From contig RFGD01000300.1 of the NCBI GenBank assembly GCA_003696705.1, positions 1 through 17,985 of the forward strand: a stretch of 17,985 bases of DNA, written 5' to 3'. A program made the position numbers and the translations under genes. The DNA is from Alphaproteobacteria bacterium. Lineage in GTDB: Bacteria > Pseudomonadota > Alphaproteobacteria > Rhodobacterales > Rhodobacteraceae. Below are positions 6,715 to 13,180 of the stretch, in pieces (within the stretch, counting starts at the first letter, position 1; the number at the start of each line of letters is the position of its first letter). A model generated the notes under the pieces. It ran no database searches. It was not told where the DNA came from and was given only the letters and a program-made list of their open reading frames with translations.

Positions 6715-7464
6715 GTGGCGACGGAAGCTGAAGGCGGTTTCGCAATTCACCCGATGGACCAGTTCCTGGTCAAACCTCTGTTCGGTGGCAGCGAGCTGCA
6801 CTGGTACACCCCGACGAACGCAACGCTGTGGATGGCCATCACGATCGTCGCCATCGCGCTTCTGTTCGTTCTCGGCACGCGTGGCCGGGGGATCGTGCCG
6901 ACCCGCATTCAGTCGATCGCCGAACTCACCTACGGCTTCGTCCACAAGATGGTCGAGGACGTCGCGGGCCCCGAGGCGCTTCGCTACTTTCCCTACGTGA
7001 TGACGATCTTCACCTTCATCGTCTTCTCGAACTTCCTTGGTCTCTGGCCCTACGGCTTCACGACCACGTCGCATCTTGCCGTCACCGGCACGATGGCGCT
7101 GGCCGTCTTCATCTCGGTCACGGTCATCGGCTTCGTGAAGAACGGCGTGCATTTTCTCGAACTCTTCTGGATCAAGTCCGCGCCGCTGGTGCTCAGACCC
7201 ATCCTCGCGATCATCGAGCTCATCTCCTACTTTGTCCGCCCGGTCAGCCACTCGCTCCGACTGATGGGCAACATGATGGCCGGTCACGCGGTGATGAAAG
7301 TGTTTGCGGGCTTCGCCGGCGTCCTCGGCCTTGGCGCGATTGCGCCGATCGTCGCCATCTCGGCGGTCTACGCGCTCGAGACGCTCGTGGCCTTCATCCA
7401 GGCATATGTCTTCGCGATCCTCACGGTGATCTACCTGCGGGACGCGCTGCACCCGGCGCACTGA
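6715..7464 (+). CDS. atpB: ATP synthase F0 subunit a
   Basis: 249 residues from the GTG at 6715. Subunit a forms the two proton half-channels beside the c-ring. The sequence shows IHPMDQFLVKPLFG near the N-terminus and several membrane helices. SLRLMGNMMAGH contains the essential Arg that releases the proton from the c-ring (the R210 position in E. coli), and the last helices include ETLVAFIQAYVFAILTVIYL. The frame is open further upstream over atpI, but the GTG gives the family N-terminus just after the atpI stop, with only a weak GGGG before it. An ATG at 6754 (MDQF) would be rather short. Part of atpI-B-E-F'-F. Confidence 0.95.
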   Translation: MATEAEGGFAIHPMDQFLVKPLFGGSELHWYTPTNATLWMAITIVAIALLFVLGTRGRGIVPTRIQSIAELTYGFVHKMVEDVAGPEALRYFPYVMTIFTFIVFSNFLGLWPYGFTTTSHLAVTGTMALAVFISVTVIGFVKNGVHFLELFWIKSAPLVLRPILAIIELISYFVRPVSHSLRLMGNMMAGHAVMKVFAGFAGVLGLGAIAPIVAISAVYALETLVAFIQAYVFAILTVIYLRDALHPAH

Positions 7465-7506
7465 CGCCGGTCAACGAACGACCTGAACAACAGCTATCCA
7501 CACACG

Positions 7507-7512
7507 AAGGAG
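7507..7512 (+). promoter_or_regulatory. Strong ribosome binding site of atpE
   Basis: AAGGAG lies 8 bp before the ATG at 7521. It is the best Shine-Dalgarno in the operon, in keeping with the many copies of subunit c needed per enzyme. Confidence 0.8.
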
Positions 7513-7520
7513 AAACGGAA

Positions 7521-7763
7521 ATGGCAGTGGAAGGCGATCTCGTCCAGATGGGTGCGCTGATTGGTGCGGGCCTTGCGTGCACCGGCATGGGTGGCGCGGC
7601 TGTCGGCATCGGCCACGTGGTCGGCAACTACCTCTCGGGCGCCCTGCGCAACCCGTCGGCGGCCTCCAGCCAGACCGCGACCATGTTCATCGGCATCGCG
7701 TTCTCGGAAGCGCTGGGGATCTTCTCGTTCCTCGTCGCGCTTCTGCTGATGTACGCCCAGTAA
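7521..7763 (+). CDS. atpE: ATP synthase F0 subunit c
   Basis: The 80-residue hairpin of two membrane helices forms the rotor ring. Helix 1 carries the Gly-rich packing stretch GAGLACTGMGGAAVGIG (15-31). The polar loop has R43-N44-P45. Helix 2 has Glu63 in FSEALGIF as the proton-carrying carboxylate. Ala follows Glu63, and the Gln/Ser/Thr ligands of sodium-binding rings are missing, so proton coupling is expected. The residue before Glu is Ser, where Ala is what I recall as common in relatives. Two hairpins follow the gene before atpF'. Confidence 0.97.
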   Translation: MAVEGDLVQMGALIGAGLACTGMGGAAVGIGHVVGNYLSGALRNPSAASSQTATMFIGIAFSEALGIFSFLVALLLMYAQ

Positions 7764-7785
7764 CCTGCGGAACCTGACCCAACCG

Positions 7786-7805
7786 GCGGTGGCTTCGGCC
7801 ACCGC
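7786..7805 (+). promoter_or_regulatory. UUCG-capped hairpin after atpE (3' stabiliser or attenuator)
   Basis: GCGGTGGC (7786-7793), TTCG loop, GCCACCGC (7798-7805). This is an 8-bp perfect stem with a C(UUCG)G tetraloop, one of the most stable RNA hairpins. It has no T tract, so it is more likely an exonuclease block or processing mark than a full terminator. Confidence 0.6.
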
Positions 7806-7812
7806 TCGTTCC

Positions 7813-7844
7813 GGGGGCTCGGCGATCCGTCGCGGACCCCCTTT
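7813..7844 (+). terminator. Second hairpin after atpE, weak terminator-like
   Basis: GGGGG (7813-7817) pairs with CCCCC (7837-7841); one mismatch and about three further pairs lie inside, and TTT follows. It may give partial termination between atpE and atpF', lowering expression of the b subunits relative to c. Confidence 0.35.
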
Positions 7845-7851
7845 GGTTCAT

Positions 7852-7856
7852 GGAGG
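7852..7856 (+). promoter_or_regulatory. Ribosome binding site fixing the atpF' start
   Basis: GGAGG lies 5 bp before the ATG at 7862. The upstream in-frame ATG at 7850 overlaps this site and has no Shine-Dalgarno of its own, so 7862 is the start. Confidence 0.75.
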
Positions 7857-7861
7857 TTGCC

Positions 7862-8410
7862 ATGGCATCTGAAGCAACGGAAGCGGCCGGGCACGCGGCG
7901 GAGGCGGTCGAGCATGCCCAGGGCATGCCGCAGCTCGACTTCACCACCTACCCGAACCAGATCTTCTGGCTGGTCGTCACCCTGGTCGTCATCTACTTCC
8001 TGATGACGCGGGTCATCCTGCCGCGCATCTCGTCGGTCCTGGCCGAACGGGCCAAGACGATCACCAGCGATCTCGAACGGGCCGAAGAGCTGAAGCAGAA
8101 GGCTGCCGAAGCCGAGGAAGCCCTGAAGAAGGCCGAGGCGGATGCCAAGGCCGAGGCGCGCCGCATCATTGAAGAAACCAAGGCCGAGATCCAGAAGGAC
8201 CTCGACGCAGCGATGAAGAAGGCCGAAGCCGAGATCGCGAAGATGGCCGCGGCGTCAGAGGCGAAGATCGCCGAGATCCGCGCGCACGCCGTCGAAAGCG
8301 TGGCCGCGGTCGCCACGGACGTCGCGCAAGAGATCGTCTCGGTCGTCTTCCCCGGCAAGGCCAAGGCCGAAGACATCGCGGCGGCCGTCGCGAAGCGAGC
8401 AAAGGGGTAA
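7862..8410 (+). CDS. atpF': ATP synthase F0 subunit b' (AtpX/AtpG-type)
   Basis: 182 residues. A soluble N-terminal tail (MPQLDFTTYPNQ) leads into one membrane helix (IFWLVVTLVVIYFLMTRVIL). A long heptad-rich, Ala/Glu/Lys-rich coiled coil forms the peripheral stalk. The PQLDFTTYPNQIFWL start is the signature of the b' subunit found in photosynthetic and related alphaproteobacteria, which pairs with b as a heterodimer. It lies 4 bp upstream of atpF. The start is set by the GGAGG at 7852. Confidence 0.94.
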   Translation: MASEATEAAGHAAEAVEHAQGMPQLDFTTYPNQIFWLVVTLVVIYFLMTRVILPRISSVLAERAKTITSDLERAEELKQKAAEAEEALKKAEADAKAEARRIIEETKAEIQKDLDAAMKKAEAEIAKMAAASEAKIAEIRAHAVESVAAVATDVAQEIVSVVFPGKAKAEDIAAAVAKRAKG

Positions 8411-8414
8411 TCCG

Positions 8415-8972
8415 ATGCGCAAGCTTGTCACAGCCCTGATCGGCATGATCCCGACGGCGGCGCTTGCGTCGAGCGAGCCGTTCCTGTCGCTTTACAATAC
8501 CCACACGGTCGTCCTGATCGCCTTCGTCCTTTTCCTTGGCGTGCTCATCTATCTTGGCGTGCACCGGAAGGTCGGCGAGATGCTTGACGCCCGGGCCGAG
8601 GGCATTCGCAAGGACCTGGCCGAGGCGCGCGCACTGCGCGAAGAGGCCGAGAACCTTCTGGCCGAGTATGACGCCAAGCAGAAAGAGGTTGCCGAGAACG
8701 CCCGCCGCCTTGTCGCCGCCGCCCGGCGCGAGGCCGAGGATGCCGCGAAGGTCGCGCGCGAGGAACTCGACGAGTCGATCCGCCGGCGCATGAAGGCAGC
8801 CGAAGAACAGATCGCCTCGGCCGAGGCGGCCGCCGTGCGTCAGGTACGCGACCAGGCGGTGGACGTGGCCGTGGCCGCGGCGCGCGAGGTCATCGCCAAG
8901 GCGATGTCGGCGAGCGAGGCGAACAAGCTGATCGACGACGCCATCGGCGAGGTTCAGAAGCGCCTGCACTGA
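8415..8972 (+). CDS. atpF: ATP synthase F0 subunit b
   Basis: 185 residues. The N-terminus MRKLVTALIGMIPTAALASS looks like a cleavable signal peptide with an AxA-like site. It is followed by LYNTHTVVLIAFVLFLGVLIYL as the membrane helix and a long charged coiled coil to the end (KLIDDAIGEVQKRLH). A leader-like N-terminus is, as I recall, normal for this subunit in Rhodobacteraceae. GGGG at 8404-8407 is 7 bp upstream and overlaps the end of atpF'. It is the last gene of the F0 operon and is closed by a strong terminator; the F1 genes are not in the window, as expected where F0 and F1 operons are separate. Confidence 0.94.
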   Translation: MRKLVTALIGMIPTAALASSEPFLSLYNTHTVVLIAFVLFLGVLIYLGVHRKVGEMLDARAEGIRKDLAEARALREEAENLLAEYDAKQKEVAENARRLVAAARREAEDAAKVAREELDESIRRRMKAAEEQIASAEAAAVRQVRDQAVDVAVAAAREVIAKAMSASEANKLIDDAIGEVQKRLH

Positions 8973-8995
8973 TCCTTCGAGTCGGTTTGTCAAAA

Positions 8996-9031
8996 GGCGG
9001 CGGCCCCGAAACGGGCCGCCGCCGTCTTTTT
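8996..9031 (+). terminator. Rho-independent terminator of the F0 operon
   Basis: An 11-bp perfect stem, GGCGGCGGCCC (8996-9006) with GGGCCGCCGCC (9013-9023), has a CGAAAC loop and is followed by GTCTTTTT. Confidence 0.95.
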
Positions 9032-9128
9032 GTGTGGCGCCTTTCACAACAATGGATGCGCCCAAAGGCGTATCCGCCCGATTCCTGCCACAGTCACGCC
9101 GGAATTTCGCCGCCGTGTCGCCCGCCCC

Positions 9129-9157
9129 TTGTCGGCTTTCAGTTTCCGACCTAGTCT
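9129..9157 (+). promoter_or_regulatory. Possible promoter of the polysaccharide operon
   Basis: TTGTCG (9129-9134), a 17-bp spacer and TAGTCT (9152-9157). The match is modest. It is the best-spaced pair I see in the 244-bp gap 9032-9275, which has no credible ORF. Confidence 0.3.
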
Positions 9158-9169
9158 CAAGTTATTGAG
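9156..9169. promoter_or_regulatory. Inverted repeat at the predicted transcription start of the polysaccharide operon
   Basis: CTCAA-GTTA-TTGAG is a perfect 5-bp inverted repeat. It covers the expected start site (about 9164) of the promoter at 9129-9157, a repressor-like position. It could occur by chance at this length. Confidence 0.3.
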
Positions 9170-9197
9170 GAATGCGATTTTTTCGACTCGCACAAGC

Positions 9198-9231
9198 CGC
9201 CTCACGTTACCGGTTCGGTCCGGACCTGAGG
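9198..9231 (+). other. Structured leader upstream of the UXS gene
   Basis: GCCTCA (9198-9203) pairs with TGAGGC (9226-9231), and between them lies the perfect palindrome GGTCCGGACC (9216-9225). If the promoter at 9129 is right, this folds in the untranslated leader about 45 nt before the start codon. Confidence 0.35.
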
Positions 9232-9275
9232 CTCGGTGCGTGATTTCAGTAGGAAGTTGCCCGGGGGGGACGGGA

Positions 9276-10301
9276 ATGAAAGGTGTTTTGACTGTTGTGC
9301 CGCGCGACGCGGCAGAAAAGGGTTTCAACGGAAAGGTTGTCATGGTGACCGGGGGCGCAGGCTTTCTTGGGTCACATATCTGCGAACGCGTCATATCCGG
9401 CGGCGGCCGCGTAATCTGCGTGGACAATCTCGAGACCGGGCGGCTCGAGAACATCACCGCGCTGGCCTCGCATCCGGCCTTCTCGTTCGTGCGCCATGAC
9501 GTCATCGAACCCATTGAGGTCGAAGGGCGTCTCGACATGATCTTCAACATGGCCTGTGCGGCCTCGCCGCCGCGCTATCAGCTCGACCCGGTCCACACGT
9601 TCAAGACCTCTGTCCTGGGCGTGATGAACCTTCTGGACCTTGCCCGAAAGAAGGGTGCCCGGTTCCTTCAGGCGTCGACGTCCGAGGTTTACGGCGACCC
9701 GGAAGTGTCGCCCCAACGCGAAGACTACCGCGGCTCGGTCAACACGCAGGGCCCCCGGTCCTGCTATGACGAAGGCAAGCGGGCCGCCGAGACGCTGATC
9801 CACGATTATCACGCGGCCTACGGGGTTCGGACCCGGATCGCGCGGATCTTCAACACCTACGGACCCCGCATGCGGCCGGACGATGGCCGCGTGGTGTCGA
9901 ACTTCATCATCCAGGCCCTGAAGGGCGAACCGCTCACCATCTATGGCGACGGCTCGCAGACGCGGTCATTCTGCTATGTCGACGACATGGTGGACGGGCT
10001 CATCCGCCTCATGATGGCCTCTGATTCGGTGTCCGGCCCGGTCAACCTTGGCAATCCGACCGAGTTCACCATCCTCGAGCTGGCCGAACTGATCGGGGCA
10101 CGGCTTGGCACCCGGCCCCGCATCGTGTTTCAAGACCTGCCGGTGGACGATCCGCGTCAGCGCCGGCCGGACATCACGAGGGCCCGAATTCTTCTTGGGT
10201 GGGAGCCGAAAGTCCCATTGCATGAAGGCCTCGATCGCACGATATCCTACTTTGCGGCGGAACTCGGAACGAAGGCCGAAGCGGAGGGCAGCATTTCATG
10301 A
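9276..10301 (+). CDS. uxs: UDP-glucuronate decarboxylase (UDP-xylose synthase)
   Basis: 341 residues, an extended short-chain dehydrogenase/reductase. NAD is bound at GGAGFLG (26-32). The catalytic set is Thr135-Ser-Glu137 in ASTSEVYGDP and Tyr164-x3-Lys168 in CYDEGK. The UXS hallmark blocks MACAASPPRYQLDPVHTFKT, RIARIFNTYGPRM and YGDGSQTRSFCYVDD are present and separate it from dTDP-glucose dehydratases and GalE. It converts UDP-glucuronate to UDP-xylose in the cytoplasm; the Glu in TSE marks decarboxylation. The frame is open upstream to 9030, but the ATG at 9276 has a G-rich site (GGGGGGGA, 9263-9270) and the family N-terminus. Its stop overlaps the epimerase start (ATGA). No UDP-glucose dehydrogenase is in the window, so UDP-glucuronate must come from elsewhere. 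Confidence 0.92.
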   Translation: MKGVLTVVPRDAAEKGFNGKVVMVTGGAGFLGSHICERVISGGGRVICVDNLETGRLENITALASHPAFSFVRHDVIEPIEVEGRLDMIFNMACAASPPRYQLDPVHTFKTSVLGVMNLLDLARKKGARFLQASTSEVYGDPEVSPQREDYRGSVNTQGPRSCYDEGKRAAETLIHDYHAAYGVRTRIARIFNTYGPRMRPDDGRVVSNFIIQALKGEPLTIYGDGSQTRSFCYVDDMVDGLIRLMMASDSVSGPVNLGNPTEFTILELAELIGARLGTRPRIVFQDLPVDDPRQRRPDITRARILLGWEPKVPLHEGLDRTISYFAAELGTKAEAEGSIS

Positions 10302-11296
10302 CAGGACAGCCGGTATTGGTCACCGGGGGTGCCGGCTACATCGGAAGCCATACATGCAAGGCCTTGGCGCGGCAGGGCTGGATTCCGGTCACCCTTGACA
10401 ATCTGTCGCGCGGCCACGCGGAAGCCGTACGCTGGGGGCCCTTGGTAAGGGCCGACGTTCGCGACCGCGCGGCGGTGGCGGCCGCGATCCGCGAACATGG
10501 CATTCGGACCGTCCTGCACTTTGCGGCCTATGCCTATGTGGGCGAATCGGTGGCCGAGCCGCTTCTCTATTACGACAACAACGTCGCCGGCATGATCTCG
10601 CTTCTCGAAGCTGCGGCCGAAACGGGCGTCTCGGGCATCGTCTTCTCGAGCTCCTGCGCGACCTATGGGCATCCCGACCGGATTCCGGTCGCCGAAACCG
10701 CGCCGCAAAACCCGCTCAGCCCCTACGGCAGAACCAAGCTCTTTTGCGAACGCATCCTCGAGGACAACGCCGCCGCGGGCGGTCCGCGTTTCGTGTCGCT
10801 TCGCTATTTCAACGCCGCGGGCACGGACCCCGAAGGAGAACTGGCCGAACGCCACTACCCCGAGACCCATCTCATCCCGTTGGCCTTGCAGGCCGCCTCG
10901 GGGGCAGGCCCCGAGTTGACGATCTTCGGGAACGACTATGACACGCCGGACGGCACCTGCATTCGCGACTACATCCACGTCACCGACCTTGCCGAGGCCC
11001 ATGTAAGGGCCGTGGCCCATCTCGAAGGCGGCGGCGGTTCGGTCGCGGTCAATCTTGGCAGCGGGAAGGGTCATTCCGTCCTCGAAGTGCTCGAGACGAT
11101 CGCCCGCGTCACCGGCCGGCCCGTGCCGGCCCGCTTCGGGCCGAGGCGCCCCGGCGATCCTGCACAGCTTTTCGCGGACCCGACGCTGGCCCGTCAGGTC
11201 CTGGGCTTCGCGACGCGCCGATCGGACCTTCGCACCATCATTGCCGATGCAGCGCCGTCCTTCGGGCTGAAGGTGCTTGATGAAGCGCCTGGCTGA
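10298..11296 (+). CDS. galE: GalE-type UDP-sugar 4-epimerase (UDP-glucose/galactose or UDP-xylose/arabinose)
   Basis: 332 residues, SDR epimerase. NAD-binding GGAGYIG (10-16), FAAYAYVGES (75-84), SSSCATYG (117-124) and Tyr143-x3-Lys147 in SPYGRTK are all present, followed by LRYFNAAGTDPEG and DGTCIRDYIHVTDLAEAHV. GalE interconverts UDP-glucose and UDP-galactose. The AYVGES, CATYG and DGTCxRDY features are, from memory, also those of UDP-xylose 4-epimerases of plants (MUR4 type) and Sinorhizobium (Uxe). Together with the overlapping UXS gene this makes UDP-xylose to UDP-L-arabinose a serious alternative; sequence alone does not decide. The ATG overlaps the UXS stop by 4 bp, and the 3' end overlaps the GT2 gene by 17 bp. 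Confidence 0.9.
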   Translation: MTGQPVLVTGGAGYIGSHTCKALARQGWIPVTLDNLSRGHAEAVRWGPLVRADVRDRAAVAAAIREHGIRTVLHFAAYAYVGESVAEPLLYYDNNVAGMISLLEAAAETGVSGIVFSSSCATYGHPDRIPVAETAPQNPLSPYGRTKLFCERILEDNAAAGGPRFVSLRYFNAAGTDPEGELAERHYPETHLIPLALQAASGAGPELTIFGNDYDTPDGTCIRDYIHVTDLAEAHVRAVAHLEGGGGSVAVNLGSGKGHSVLEVLETIARVTGRPVPARFGPRRPGDPAQLFADPTLARQVLGFATRRSDLRTIIADAAPSFGLKVLDEAPG

Positions 11297-13148
11297 CACA
11301 GGGAAAACGGACAGCGTTCCGACCGGGGGTCCCTCCATGCCGCCTGCGGCCACCCCCAAGCGCGCCGACGGCGGCTTCCTCGTGCCCATCTTCACAAGGC
11401 GGCAGAAGGTTCTTTTCTGGTCGCTGTCGCTCGTGTGGATGGCGCTTGCGGCCAACTTCTGGGTCTGGTGGCTGCGCCCCGAGCACAATCTGGGCACCGT
11501 GCGTTACGTCGCCGTGACCCTGGTCATCTTCTGGATCTTTTTCCTTCAGCTCTACTTCGTCCTCATCTTCCTGCGGGCGCGAAAGGCATCGGGCCGGCTC
11601 GAGGATCTGGGCCCCGCAAGGGTCGCCATGGTCGTCACGAAGACACCATCCGAGCCCTTCTCGGTCGTTCGCCAGACGCTCGAGGGGATGCTGGCGCAGG
11701 ACTACCCGCATGACACATGGCTTGCCGACGAGGATCCGGCCCCCGAAACCGTGGCCTGGTGCGAGGCGCACGGCGTGCGCATCTCGACCCGCAAGGGCCG
11801 ACCCGACTACCACCGCAAGGAGTGGCCGCGCAGGACCCGCTGCAAGGAAGGCAACCTTGCCTTCTTCTATGACCACTACGGCTACGAAAACTATGATTTC
11901 GTGGTGCAAATGGACGCCGACCACACGCCGCGCCCCGGCTATCTTCGCGCCATGCTGCGGCCGTTTCTCGATCCGCGGGTCGGCTATGTGAGCGCGCCGT
12001 CGATCTGCGCCTCGAACGCGGCCGAAAGCTGGGCCGCACGGATGCGCCTTCATGCCGAGGCAATGTTCCACGGGGTTCTCCAGGCGGGTTACACGAACGG
12101 CTGGGCGCCGATGTGCATAGGCTCGCACTACGGCGTGCGCACCCGAGCCCTGCGCGAGATCGGGGGGCTCGGGCCGGAACTTGCCGAGGATCACTCGACC
12201 TCGATGATGTTCAACGCGCATGGCTGGCGCGGGGTGCACGCGATCGACGCCATCGCGATCGGCGCGGGACCAGCCACGATCGCCGATCTTGCGACGCAGG
12301 AATTCCAGTGGTCCCGCAGCCTCTTGACCCTGCTTCTTCGATACACGCCGCGCTATTTCCGGGGGCTACGGCCGGTCCTGAAGTTCCAGTTCGTCTTCTC
12401 GCAGCTGTGGTATCCGCTCTTCGCAATCTTCATGGCGGTGATGTACGCCATGCCGGTCGCCGCCATCCTTTTCGACATCCGCTTCGCCGACGTCACCTAC
12501 CCGGCCTTCCTTGGCCACTCGATCCCGCCGATGATCGCCCTGGTCGTCCTCGCCACGGCGGTTCGCAACGCGGGGTTCTTCCGCCCGGCGGATGCGCCCG
12601 TGATCTCGTGGGAGAAGGCGCTTTTCCCAAGCGCCCAGTGGCCCTGGGTCCTTTGGGGGTGCATCATGGCCGTCCGCGACCGTCTGGTCGGCGGCTTCGT
12701 CGATTTCCGCATCACGCCGAAGGGCGAGGCGGCGGACGCCAACCTGCCCTACCGGGTCATCTTCCCGTATGTCCTTCTTGCGGCGGGGGCGCTGGCGACA
12801 ATCGTCCTGCGGTCGGGTGTGCAGGAGGCCCGGGGGTTCTACATCCTCGCCCTTCTCAACGCGGCGATGTATACTTCACTTGTGTTCATCATCGTCGGCA
12901 GCCACCTGCGGGCGAGTCGGGAATTTCTCTGGCGTCGGCCGCTCCTGGCCATGGCCGAGGTGGGGTCGGTGCTGCTTCTGTGCACACTGATCGGCACCGG
13001 GCTGGTGGTGCGAAGCGCCGAAAGCATCGACGCGCTGACGGCGGGTGCCGATTGGGCAAGGATCACGCGGGCGCGCTTTACCGCCTTGGGGGCCGGCACC
13101 GACCCCGCCCACGGGATCCGTTACGAGTTCACGTTCGGTGACGAGTGA
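11280..13148 (+). CDS. Processive family-2 glycosyltransferase, cellulose-synthase-like membrane protein
   Basis: 622 residues. Two N-terminal membrane helices (about 43-64 and 75-98), a cytoplasmic GT-A domain (about 112-350), then about six C-terminal helices. The catalytic residues can be followed: Asp150/Asp152 in LADEDP, Asp212-Ala-Asp214 in MDADH, Glu303-Asp304 in LAEDHS, and QEFQW (340-344) where cellulose, hyaluronan and mannan synthases have QxxRW. No PilZ domain is visible, so direct c-di-GMP control is not indicated. Such enzymes polymerise a sugar nucleotide and push the chain through the membrane. The polymer is not predictable; a beta-glucan, mannan or mixed glycan is plausible. 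The ATG at 11280, inside the end of galE, has GAAGG at 11269-11273; a TTG directly before it and an ATG at 11338 are alternatives. A GH26-like hydrolase follows. Confidence 0.88.
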   Translation: MKRLADTGKTDSVPTGGPSMPPAATPKRADGGFLVPIFTRRQKVLFWSLSLVWMALAANFWVWWLRPEHNLGTVRYVAVTLVIFWIFFLQLYFVLIFLRARKASGRLEDLGPARVAMVVTKTPSEPFSVVRQTLEGMLAQDYPHDTWLADEDPAPETVAWCEAHGVRISTRKGRPDYHRKEWPRRTRCKEGNLAFFYDHYGYENYDFVVQMDADHTPRPGYLRAMLRPFLDPRVGYVSAPSICASNAAESWAARMRLHAEAMFHGVLQAGYTNGWAPMCIGSHYGVRTRALREIGGLGPELAEDHSTSMMFNAHGWRGVHAIDAIAIGAGPATIADLATQEFQWSRSLLTLLLRYTPRYFRGLRPVLKFQFVFSQLWYPLFAIFMAVMYAMPVAAILFDIRFADVTYPAFLGHSIPPMIALVVLATAVRNAGFFRPADAPVISWEKALFPSAQWPWVLWGCIMAVRDRLVGGFVDFRITPKGEAADANLPYRVIFPYVLLAAGALATIVLRSGVQEARGFYILALLNAAMYTSLVFIIVGSHLRASREFLWRRPLLAMAEVGSVLLLCTLIGTGLVVRSAESIDALTAGADWARITRARFTALGAGTDPAHGIRYEFTFGDE

Positions 13149-13166
13149 AGGATATTATTGATTTCA

Positions 13167-13173
13167 GAGGGGG
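13167..13173 (+). promoter_or_regulatory. Ribosome binding site fixing the GH26-like gene start
   Basis: GAGGGGG lies 7 bp before the ATG at 13181. The in-frame GTG at 13145 lacks such a site and would spoil the signal peptide. The AT-rich stretch around 13150-13165 (with TATTAT at 13153) could hold a weak internal promoter. Confidence 0.7.
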
Positions 13174-13180
13174 ATTTGAA

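Noticed and set aside
6375..8972. Absence of F1 genes as a sign of a broken or alternative ATP synthase
   Set aside because: Separate F0 and F1 operons are normal in this bacterial group, and all F0 catalytic residues are intact.
9030..9275. N-terminal extension of the UXS frame
   Set aside because: It begins inside the F0 operon terminator and translates to an Arg-rich stretch without family match; the ATG at 9276 is the normal start.
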